Shown in pieces: positions 8,501-15,489 of a stretch of DNA of 47,275 nucleotides; position 1 is the stretch's first letter, and the number at the start of each line of letters is the position of its first letter. A program made the translations under genes and the position numbers. Below the pieces are notes generated by a model. It was not told where the DNA came from and did not search any database. It saw only the letters and a program-made list of their open reading frames with translations. The stretch covers positions 1-47,275 of the forward strand of contig DASZTV010000075.1 in assembly GCA_035548125.1 (NCBI GenBank), written 5' to 3'. This stretch comes from DASZTV01 sp035548125 (GTDB taxonomy: Bacteria; Actinomycetota; Actinomycetes; JAFAQI01).

Positions 8501-9066
8501 TGCGGGACGTGAGCGAGCCTTCTTCGGAGAGCCACCTCGCCGAGCTGCGTGGCGCGGTGTCGAAGATCCGGCCGTCGCGACTGCGGTGGTCGGACCGCTG
8601 GTTGCTGATCATCGGCAGCGCGCTGCTGCCGCTCGGCATCGGGTTGATCCTGCTCGGCTGGTACGGCGCGGCGCAGACCACGCTGGACTGGGAGCAGACG
8701 CCGTACCTGATCTCCGGCGGCCTGCTCGGGCTGGGTCTGCTCGGGCTCGGTACGGCGATGTACTTCTCCTACTGGATGACGCGCCTCGTTCGCTCCAACG
8801 ACGAAGCGGTACGCCGTGACCGCGAGCACCAGCAGCGCGTCGAGCAGCTGTTGAGCGAACTGGTCGCGGGCGCGCCCGCGCGCCCCGGCCGAGCACCCGC
8901 CTCGGAGCTGGTGACCACACCGGGCGGCACGATGCTGCACCGCATCGACTGCGTCGCGATGCGCGGCCAGGAGGTCGTGAAGCCGAAGTCCAAGGCGGGT
9001 CTGGAGCTGTGCGGCATCTGCCGGCCGACCCCGCCGGTCCAGCGACGGTCGACGGCCCGCGCGTGA
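8500..9066 (+). CDS. Two-helix membrane protein with C-terminal HxxxC...CxxC metal-site-like motif
   Basis: This 188-residue protein is unknown to me as a family. It has two hydrophobic helices (about residues 34-58 and 71-92), a charged segment likely to form a coiled coil (about 95-120), a Pro/Ala linker, and a C-terminal module. The module reads HRIDC about 26 residues before CGICRP. The H-x3-C ... C-x2-C-x-P spacing resembles the Ada-like small zinc-binding modules that begin HrpdC and end PCxxCxP (family comparison from memory). GAGGAGGA lies about 7 nt before the ATG at 8500, which overlaps the preceding stop as TGATG; a GTG at 8497 is an alternative. The gene ends in a GTGA overlap with livG. 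It may regulate or tether the transporter (inference). Confidence 0.78.
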   Translation: MRDVSEPSSESHLAELRGAVSKIRPSRLRWSDRWLLIIGSALLPLGIGLILLGWYGAAQTTLDWEQTPYLISGGLLGLGLLGLGTAMYFSYWMTRLVRSNDEAVRRDREHQQRVEQLLSELVAGAPARPGRAPASELVTTPGGTMLHRIDCVAMRGQEVVKPKSKAGLELCGICRPTPPVQRRSTARA

Positions 9067-9854
9067 CCATGAGCAACGCCAGCGAAGCGGAACCCGCCGA
9101 TCGGCGGGAGGTGGAGTCGGCCGTGCTGGAGGTCGTCGACATCACCGTCCGGTTCGGCGGCCTGGTCGCGGTGAGCGACGTCGACCTGGTGGTACCGGCC
9201 GGCGAGGTCACCGGATTGATCGGCCCGAACGGCGCCGGCAAGACCACGCTGTTCAACGTCGTCTCGGGGCTGCAGGCACCCACGCACGGCCGGGTCGCCC
9301 TCGACGGCACCGACATCACGACGTGGAGCGCCGCGCGACGTGCGCGCGCCGGCATCGCGCGCACGTTCCAGCGCCTCGAGGTGTTCGGCTCGCTGTCGGT
9401 GCGCGACAACGTCCGCACCGCGGCTGAGCTGAAGCGCGGCTTCGGCGGTGACGGTCCGTCGGCCCAGTCGGTCGCCGACGAGATCCTCGAGCGAGTCGGT
9501 GCATCCGCGTACGCGTACGCCGCGGCGGACTCCGTGCCGACCGGTGTCGCCCGACTCGTCGAGATCGCCCGTGCGCTCGCGCTCGAGCCCAAGGTGCTGC
9601 TGCTGGACGAGCCGTCGTCCGGCCTGTCGCCGACCGAGACCGATGCCTTCGGCCGGCTGTTGCGGGAACTCGCCGCGGCCGGCACTGCCGTACTGCTCGT
9701 CGAGCACGACGTTGACCTCGTCATGCACGTGTGCGACCGCTTGCACGTGCTCGACTTCGGCCGGATGATCGGCTCCGGTACCCCGGCCGAAGTTCGCGCC
9801 AACCCGCTCGTCCAGGCGGCATACCTTGGCGCCACCCCGGAACTCGCCAGCTGA
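9063..9854 (+). CDS. LivG-type ABC transporter ATP-binding protein
   Basis: The second ATPase of the Liv-type importer, 263 residues. Walker A is GPNGAGKTTLFNVVSG, followed by the LivG-like GIARTFQRLEVFGSLSVRDN (Q-loop), Walker B LLLDEPSSGLSP and the switch LLVEHDVDLVM. The ABC signature is degenerate: the segment TGVARLVEIARAL takes the place of the usual LSxGQQR sequence, so ATP hydrolysis in the heterodimer may rely mainly on the intact LivF signature. The start is the GTG at 9063, overlapping the preceding TGA as GTGA. The P450 gene follows after 40 bp on the same strand. Confidence 0.88.
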   Translation: MTMSNASEAEPADRREVESAVLEVVDITVRFGGLVAVSDVDLVVPAGEVTGLIGPNGAGKTTLFNVVSGLQAPTHGRVALDGTDITTWSAARRARAGIARTFQRLEVFGSLSVRDNVRTAAELKRGFGGDGPSAQSVADEILERVGASAYAYAAADSVPTGVARLVEIARALALEPKVLLLDEPSSGLSPTETDAFGRLLRELAAAGTAVLLVEHDVDLVMHVCDRLHVLDFGRMIGSGTPAEVRANPLVQAAYLGATPELAS

Positions 9855-9894
9855 GCCAGCTCGGTGCATGGAAACAACTGCAAGAGGGAGAGAC

Positions 9895-11163
9895 ATGACC
9901 TTCACCTCCGGCCTTGACGTCGGCGTGGACCTTTCCGCCGAGGAGTTCTGGGAGCAGTCCCAGGAGGACCGCGCCGCCGCGTTCGCAACACTGCGCGCGA
10001 AGGCGCCACTGGCGTTCTACGAAGAGCCGGAGCTCCCGATGTTCCCGAAGGGGCCGGGCTACTTCGCGGTGACGACGCATGCCGACGTCGAGTACATGAG
10101 CGCGACGCCGGACCTGTTCTGCAGCGGCCAGGGCGCCACGTCGATCCTCGACCTGCCGATGGAGATGCAGGAGTTCTACGGGTCGATGATCTCGATGGAC
10201 AACCCGCGGCACGCGAAGATCCGTCGCATCGTGTCCTCGGCGTTCACCCCGAAGATGCTCGAGGAGGTCATCGACGACGTCGACCTGGTGTCGAAGGAGA
10301 TCCTCGCCGCCGCCCGCAAGACCGCCGAGGCGAACAACGGCGAGTTCGACCTGGTCCGTGAGGTCGCGGCGCCGCTCCCGCTGCGGATCATCTGCCGGAT
10401 GATGGGCATCCCGGAGGAGGACGAGGCGATGGTGCTCCAGCAGAGCAACATCATCCTGTCCGGCGGCGACCCCGACTACATCGCCACTCCCGAAGAGGGA
10501 ATGGGCATGGTGCTCACCGCAGGCCAGCTGCTGTCGGACCTGATGCTGCGGCTCGGCGAGGAACGACGGGAGAAGCCGACCGAAGACCTCACCTCGGCGC
10601 TGATCCACGCTGAGATCGACGGCGAGACGCTCACCGGTCAGGAGATCGCGTCGTTCTTCATCCTGCTCTGCGTTGCCGGCAACGAGACCACGCGGACCGC
10701 CACGAGCCACGGCGTCTACGAGCTGGACCGCAGGCCGGAGCAGCGCAAGGCGTGGATGGCGGACGAATCGCTGACGAAGACCGCCGTCGAGGAGATCGTG
10801 CGGTTCGCGAGCCCGGTGACGTGGATGCGGCGTACGGCGACCCGCGACGTCACGATTCGCGATCAGGTCTATCCGGAAGCTTCGAAGTTCATCCTGTTCT
10901 ACAACTCGGCGAACCGTGACGAGTCGGTCTTCAAGGACCCGGACACGTTCGACATCAGCCGCTCGCCGAACCCGCACGTCGGCTTCGGGGCCCGTGGCCC
11001 GCACTTCTGCCTCGGCGCGAACCTGGCACGCCGCGAGCTCGCTGTCGCGTTCCGCAACATGTTCGCGGAGATGCCGAACCTGAAGGTAGTCGGCGAGCCC
11101 GACCGGTTGCGCTCGTCGTTCATCAACGGCATCAAACGGATGACCGTTTCGCTCGGAGAGTAG
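9895..11163 (+). CDS. Cytochrome P450, CYP124/CYP125-like
   Basis: A 422-residue soluble haem monooxygenase. The oxygen-activating I-helix is AGNETTR (261-267), the ExxR pair is EIVR (300-303), and the haem loop FGARGPHFCLG places the thiolate ligand at Cys372. The segments DEIVRFASPVTWMRRTATRD and PNPHVGFGARG closely follow the mycobacterial CYP124/125/142 group, which hydroxylates the terminal methyl of branched lipids and sterol side chains (known for the family). The ATG at 9895 has GAGGGAGAG just upstream and removes a long N-terminal extension that would overlap livG. It lies 40 bp after the ABC operon and is probably cotranscribed. Oxidation by the alcohol and aldehyde dehydrogenases encoded nearby, then CoA ligation, would be a coherent route (inference). 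Confidence 0.92.
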   Translation: MTFTSGLDVGVDLSAEEFWEQSQEDRAAAFATLRAKAPLAFYEEPELPMFPKGPGYFAVTTHADVEYMSATPDLFCSGQGATSILDLPMEMQEFYGSMISMDNPRHAKIRRIVSSAFTPKMLEEVIDDVDLVSKEILAAARKTAEANNGEFDLVREVAAPLPLRIICRMMGIPEEDEAMVLQQSNIILSGGDPDYIATPEEGMGMVLTAGQLLSDLMLRLGEERREKPTEDLTSALIHAEIDGETLTGQEIASFFILLCVAGNETTRTATSHGVYELDRRPEQRKAWMADESLTKTAVEEIVRFASPVTWMRRTATRDVTIRDQVYPEASKFILFYNSANRDESVFKDPDTFDISRSPNPHVGFGARGPHFCLGANLARRELAVAFRNMFAEMPNLKVVGEPDRLRSSFINGIKRMTVSLGE

Positions 11164-11172
11164 GCCCCGGGT

Positions 11173-12663
11173 CTAGCGGGGAACTCCCTGGCAGACCAGG
11201 CCGTTGGGCCCCACGCCGACGCGGTAGTACTCGCCATTCCTGATCTGCCAGGGCACGAAGCAGTTCCCTGCCTTCTTGTCGGCCGGGTCGGACTTGCCGA
11301 AGAACCCGTTCGCGTCGTAGGAGTGCACCTTGCTCAGCGCCGCGAGCACCTTCTGGCGCGTGAGGTTGGGTCCCGCTTCAGCGATCGCGTTGACAAGGAG
11401 CTCGGTCTCCGCCCAGGCGTCCGCGCCGAAGGAGTCAGCAGGTCCGTTGTGGGACACCGCGCCGTACCACTTCTGGAACAGTGCCACCGACGGGATGTGC
11501 GCGTCGGACTTGGAGAAGAACAACGTCGCGCCGTTGAAGCCGTAGATGCCGTTAGCCAGGGAGGTGTTGCCGAGCTGGGTGAAGAACGTCTGGTCGTACG
11601 CCAGCGGCGCGAAGATCACCGGGTGGAAGTTCTGCTGGTTCGCGTTGCGCAGGAACTCCGCAAGCTCCTGCGCATCGAACAGCGTGTAGAACAGCTTCAC
11701 CCCGCGCTGCCGCATCTGGATGATCTGCGCGGTGAAGTCGGTGGACGTCGGTGACACCGACTGGTGGACCACGAAGTTCCAGCCGACCGTCTGCGCGCTG
11801 TGAATCGACAGCGATGCGACGTTGTTGACGGCGGGCAGGTTGGCGTAGAGGAAGCCGACATGCTTCACCGCATCGTGGAACCGGTCAGTCCCCCACTTGA
11901 ACGGTCCGTTGCTGACCTTGGAGCCGATCGGCGTGACGCTGTAGTTGTTGGGCAGCGCGTTGGCCTGCGGCGTGACGGCGAGATGGGCGTCGGGCACCGT
12001 CTTGTGCGCACCGAGAACGGTCGCTCCGCACTGGTCGTTGAGCGACGCGGACCCCGAGAACGCGAACACCTTGCCGATCAGCTGGGAGATGCCGTTGCGG
12101 TCGCCCTCGCAGGAGGTCTGGGAGTCGGCGACGTCGATCTTGAGCTGCCGCCCGTAGATGCCGCCGAGTGAGTTGATGTACGCGATGTAGGCGTTGGTGC
12201 CGTTGATCGCGCTTTGGAACAGGCCCGGCTGCGGACCGGAAAGGTCGCTGACGTTGCCGAGCAGGATCTGGTTGGCGGTCACGCCGACGTCCGTCGCCCC
12301 GCCGTTGCCGCCGGGAGGCGCCGGCGCGCCGATGCCGGCAGGCAGGCCGCCGCTCGATGCGGCGGTCTTGCCGCCGCCGGTGCTCTTCCTGCCGCCCGAC
12401 GTCACCGGACCCGTGGTCGCCGCGGTGGTCGCGCCACCGCCCTCGGTCGGGACCGGCAGCACGCCGTTGTCGGTGGGCGCGGTGACCGGCGTGCTCGGCG
12501 GGAGCACGCCTGACGGCGCGGCGGCGTTGCCGCTACCGCTGACCAGCTGCTGGGCCTCGAGCGCACGGCGCTTGGTGTCGGAGACCTGGGTACCGCACGC
12601 GGCGAGCACGAGAGCTGCAGCAGTGGCGGCGACGACGGCACGGGTACGGCGCATGTGAGGCAT
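11173..12663 (-). CDS. Liv-type ABC transporter substrate-binding lipoprotein
   Basis: An extracytoplasmic binding protein of the Peripla_BP_6 (LivJ/LivK-like) fold, about 496 residues. The signal peptide ends in the lipobox LVLAAC, so Cys should be lipidated and anchor it outside the membrane. A 100-residue Thr/Pro/Gly-rich linker precedes the binding domain, which begins at VGVTANQILLGNVSDLSGP. Two ATG starts fit (12663 and 12654); the longer frame from 12723 begins inside the regulatory repeats and is not preferred. The gene is convergent with the P450 (9 bp between stops) and lies downstream of the aldehyde dehydrogenase on the same strand. It is separate from the transporter operon but shares an upstream ACTTRCRTGC motif with it. 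Confidence 0.9.
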   Translation of the reverse strand: MPHMRRTRAVVAATAAALVLAACGTQVSDTKRRALEAQQLVSGSGNAAAPSGVLPPSTPVTAPTDNGVLPVPTEGGGATTAATTGPVTSGGRKSTGGGKTAASSGGLPAGIGAPAPPGGNGGATDVGVTANQILLGNVSDLSGPQPGLFQSAINGTNAYIAYINSLGGIYGRQLKIDVADSQTSCEGDRNGISQLIGKVFAFSGSASLNDQCGATVLGAHKTVPDAHLAVTPQANALPNNYSVTPIGSKVSNGPFKWGTDRFHDAVKHVGFLYANLPAVNNVASLSIHSAQTVGWNFVVHQSVSPTSTDFTAQIIQMRQRGVKLFYTLFDAQELAEFLRNANQQNFHPVIFAPLAYDQTFFTQLGNTSLANGIYGFNGATLFFSKSDAHIPSVALFQKWYGAVSHNGPADSFGADAWAETELLVNAIAEAGPNLTRQKVLAALSKVHSYDANGFFGKSDPADKKAGNCFVPWQIRNGEYYRVGVGPNGLVCQGVPR

Positions 12664-12672
12664 CGCCTGTGA

Positions 12673-12729
12673 ACGTAAGTCCCCGACGACCGCTTTGTCA
12701 TCAACTTGCGTGCGTGTACGCATGTAACT
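12673..12729 (-). promoter_or_regulatory. Inverted ACTTRCRTGC repeats before the binding-protein gene
   Basis: The sequence at 12704-12729 holds two inverted 12-mers, ACTTGCGTGCGT and the complement of AGTTACATGCGT, separated by 2 bp. A further half-site, ACTTACGT on the minus strand, lies at 12673-12680. The transitions fall at the same two purine positions as in the repeats at 4545-4571, which supports a common protein binding both promoters (inference). Confidence 0.55.
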
Positions 12730-12735
12730 GCGTTC

Positions 12736-14184
12736 CTATGCCGGAGCCGGGCGGCGGATGAACGCCCTCGGCTGGGTGAAGGCGAGCAGGCCGTCGGGTC
12801 CCAGCTCGCGACCGATGCCGCTGGCCCCGACCCCGCCGAACGGCAGCCGGGGGTCCTGCGCGGCCATGCCGTGCGCGTTGATCGAGACCGTGCCGGCGAC
12901 CAGCTGCGACGCGACCAGGTCACCCAGCTCCTCGTCGGTGGTCCAGACCGAGGCGGTCAGCCCGAACTCGGTGCTGTTGGCGGCGTGGATGGCGTCGGCC
13001 ACCCCGTCGTACCCGATGATCGGCAGCGCCGGGCCGAACTGCTCCTCGGTCACGAGCCCGGCATCGGCCGGTACGTCGGTGACCACGGTGGGCAGCACGA
13101 AGTAGCCCTCGTTGCCGAGGTCTGCCTCGCGGATCCGGCCCCCGGTCCGTACCGTCGCTCCGGCGACCGCGGCCGCGGTGAGCATCGTCGCGACCCGGTC
13201 GCGCCCGACCGCGGTGTGCATCGGTCCCAGAGTCGTCTCCGGAGCCAGGCCGTCGCCGACGACCTCGCGCTCGCAGCGGGCGAGCATCGCATCGGCCAGC
13301 TCGTTGACGCGGTCGCTCGGCACGTAGAGCCGCTTCACCGCCATGCAGACCTGACCGGCGGTGGTGAACGTCGCAGCGAAGAGCTGATCGGCGAGCGCGT
13401 CGGTGATCGGCAGGTCGGGCGCGACGATCGCCGCGTCGTTGCCGCCGAGCTCGAGGAGCAGTGGGGTGAGCCGCTCCGACGCGGTCTGCATGACCGCCTT
13501 TCCGGTCGCCACGCCGCCGGTCAGCGAGATGACGTCGACGTCCGGGTGGGCGACGAGGGCGCGGCTGATGTCGACGCCCGGGCCGGACAGCAGGTTGAGC
13601 ACTCCCGGCGGGAGGTGCTCGGCGAGCACGGCCCCGAACTCGAGCAGCGCGAGGGGAACGGTCGGCGGTACCTTCGCGACCACGGTGTTCCCGGTCACCA
13701 GCGCCGAGGACAGCTTCATCATGGTGACCGCGATCGGCCAGTTGAACGGGATCAACAGTGCGGCGACACCGTACGGTTCGCGCTGCAGTCTCGGGTACGG
13801 CGCGGGCGGCTCGATCAGGGTCGGCGCGAGTGCGGCCTCGGCCATGCCGCCGAGGATCTGCGGCAGCACCGGCGCGGTGAGGAACTCGAACTCGGCCTCG
13901 GTGCGCACCTTGCCGTGCTCGCGGGTGTAGAGCGTGGCGAGGTCGTTCGACGCCGCGTAGGCGCCGGCGGCGTTTCCGGCCGCAACGATCGCGTCGTACC
14001 GCTGCGCCACCGACAGCGCGGACCAGTCGCGAAAGGCTCGACGCGCCGCGGCTACCGCGGCGTCGAGCTGCGCGGCGTCGGCAGCCGGTGCCTGGCCGAC
14101 CACCTCGACGGGCCGGGCCGGGTTGTGCACGTCGTACGTCCCCGACGCGCCCTCGACGCGTACGCCGTCAATGAACAGCTGCAC
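12736..14184 (-). CDS. Aldehyde dehydrogenase (NAD(P)+-dependent, ALDH superfamily)
   Basis: The 482-residue enzyme oxidises an aldehyde to the carboxylic acid. Catalytic residues are visible: Asn148 in IPFNWP, Glu245 in PLLLELGGND, and nucleophile Cys280 in TTAGQVCMAVKR. C-terminal EEQFGPALPI and LPFGGVGASGIGRELG are also family-typical. The start is the GTG at 14184 (VQLFIDGV), because the longer frame runs through the divergent dehydrogenase promoter and coding region. It faces away from the zinc alcohol dehydrogenase across a 78-bp gap with two palindromes, so the alcohol-to-aldehyde-to-acid pair is probably co-regulated. The substrate is not known; the P450 next door makes an alcohol-derived lipid aldehyde plausible. 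Confidence 0.92.
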   Translation of the reverse strand: MQLFIDGVRVEGASGTYDVHNPARPVEVVGQAPAADAAQLDAAVAAARRAFRDWSALSVAQRYDAIVAAGNAAGAYAASNDLATLYTREHGKVRTEAEFEFLTAPVLPQILGGMAEAALAPTLIEPPAPYPRLQREPYGVAALLIPFNWPIAVTMMKLSSALVTGNTVVAKVPPTVPLALLEFGAVLAEHLPPGVLNLLSGPGVDISRALVAHPDVDVISLTGGVATGKAVMQTASERLTPLLLELGGNDAAIVAPDLPITDALADQLFAATFTTAGQVCMAVKRLYVPSDRVNELADAMLARCEREVVGDGLAPETTLGPMHTAVGRDRVATMLTAAAVAGATVRTGGRIREADLGNEGYFVLPTVVTDVPADAGLVTEEQFGPALPIIGYDGVADAIHAANSTEFGLTASVWTTDEELGDLVASQLVAGTVSINAHGMAAQDPRLPFGGVGASGIGRELGPDGLLAFTQPRAFIRRPAPA

Positions 14185-14207
14185 ACCCCGAACCCAATCA
14201 CGTTGGA

Positions 14208-14255
14208 GCGGATGGCACATCCGCCCCCAGATTTGGGAGCGGATGGCACATACGC
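14208..14255. promoter_or_regulatory. Twin 17-bp palindromic operators between divergent dehydrogenase genes
   Basis: GCGGATGGCACATCCGC at 14208-14224 is a perfect 7-3-7 inverted repeat. GCGGATGGCACATACGC at 14239-14255 is the same site with one mismatch. Their centres are 31 bp apart, close to three helical turns, so two dimers could bind on one face of the DNA. They sit between the starts at 14184 (minus) and 14263 (plus), which would allow one regulator to control both genes. Confidence 0.75.
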
Positions 14256-14262
14256 TCCAGCA

Positions 14263-15348
14263 ATGAAGGCGACTGTGCTGCGGGCCGTCGGCGAGCCGAG
14301 CGTCATCGAGGACCTCACGCTGCGCGACCTCGGTCCGTACGACGTGCGGGTGCGCATCGCGGCGAGCGGCGTCTGCCACTCGGACCTGTCGGTGATGGAC
14401 GGCGGGATGCCGGCGATGCTCCCGTGCACGCTCGGCCACGAGGGCGCCGGCATTGTCACCGACATCGGCGGCGCCGTGACCACGGTGAAGCCGGGAGCCC
14501 GCGTCGCGCTCACCTGGAACGTCGCCTGCCGCACCTGCTTCCACTGCCTGCGCGGCGAGCCGTACCTGTGCCCGTCCGGCATGGGCTACATCTACGACCA
14601 GGCGTACGCCGAAGGCCCCGACGGCCCGGTCTGGCAGTCACTCGGCGCGGGGACCCTCGCGGAGGAGACCGTCATCCCCGAGACCGCCGTGGTCGAGATC
14701 GACCCGCACCTTCCGCTCGACCTCGCGTCGCTGCTCGGCTGCGGCGTGGTGACCGGCGTGGGTGCGGCGGTGCGCACGGCCGGCATCAAGGTCGGCGAAA
14801 CCGTCGTGGTGGTCGGCTGCGGCGGCGTGGGCCTCGCCGCGATCCAGGGCGCGCGACTCGCCGGGGCGTCGCGGATCATCGCCGCCGACCGGGTCGCGTC
14901 CCAGCTGACGGCGGCGCAGCGGAACGGCGCCACCGACGTCATCGACACGTCCGCCACCGATCTCCCGACCGCGGTGCGCGACCTGACCGACGGCATGGGG
15001 ACCGACCACGCGCTCGAGGTCGTGGGCCTGCCGGAGACGATCCTCGCGGCCTACTCCGCCGCGCGCCGCGGCGGGATCGTCACCCTCGTCGGCGCCGGAC
15101 GGTACGACGAGACGGTCACCTTCCCGGCGCTGTCCTTGATGGCCGACGCGAAGCAGATCCGCGGCAGCGTCTACGGAGAGACCGACGGAACCCGCGACAT
15201 CCCGCTGATGGCGACGCTCGCCGTCGAAGGTCGGCTCGACCTGCAGGCGCTGGTCACCGAACGCATCCGGCTCGACGAGGTCAACGCCGCCTTCGCGTCG
15301 ATGGCCGCGGGCAACGGCGCCCGCCGCATCGTCACCTTCGACCACTAG
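14263..15348 (+). CDS. Zinc-dependent alcohol dehydrogenase (medium-chain family, class III-like)
   Basis: A 361-residue NAD-dependent enzyme for reversible alcohol-to-aldehyde oxidation. Catalytic-zinc ligands are Cys38 and His59-Glu60 (GVCHSD and LGHEGAG), with a third Cys in LLGCGVVTG. The structural zinc has the full cysteine set at 89, 92, 95 and 103. VVVVGCGGVGLAAIQGA is the nucleotide-binding loop. The ATG at 14263 gives the normal family length; longer frames are shadows across the aldehyde dehydrogenase. It probably acts in sequence with the divergent aldehyde dehydrogenase. The closest remembered relatives are mycobacterial AdhD/AdhB-type enzymes; the natural alcohol is unknown. Confidence 0.93.
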   Translation: MKATVLRAVGEPSVIEDLTLRDLGPYDVRVRIAASGVCHSDLSVMDGGMPAMLPCTLGHEGAGIVTDIGGAVTTVKPGARVALTWNVACRTCFHCLRGEPYLCPSGMGYIYDQAYAEGPDGPVWQSLGAGTLAEETVIPETAVVEIDPHLPLDLASLLGCGVVTGVGAAVRTAGIKVGETVVVVGCGGVGLAAIQGARLAGASRIIAADRVASQLTAAQRNGATDVIDTSATDLPTAVRDLTDGMGTDHALEVVGLPETILAAYSAARRGGIVTLVGAGRYDETVTFPALSLMADAKQIRGSVYGETDGTRDIPLMATLAVEGRLDLQALVTERIRLDEVNAAFASMAAGNGARRIVTFDH

Positions 15349-15367
15349 GTTCCCTACGCCGAACGGA

Positions 15368-15393
15368 GGTGACCGTCAGGTCACCGAGGTGAC
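15368..15393. promoter_or_regulatory. GGTGACC/GGTCACC palindrome with third half-site
   Basis: GGTGACC and GGTCACC form a perfect 7-4-7 inverted repeat at 15368-15385. The half-site GAGGTGAC is repeated directly at 15366-15373 and 15386-15393, a 20-bp step. It is 20 nt after the alcohol dehydrogenase stop and about 105 bp before the glycosyltransferase start. It could be an operator for the latter or a weak terminator for the former; no T-run follows it. Confidence 0.4.
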
Positions 15394-15489
15394 GCCGCCG
15401 CTCGCGCGGCGAATACGCGCGTAGGGCGCGGGTATCCGATCGCCAACATCGCCGTCCAGCAGGGTCGGCGCTGGCACCTGGAGGCACTC

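Noticed and set aside
12706..14262. About 520-residue extension in frame with the alcohol dehydrogenase
   Set aside because: It is antisense to the whole aldehyde dehydrogenase gene and consists of Arg/Gly/Asp-rich shadow sequence; the ATG at 14263 gives the normal enzyme length.
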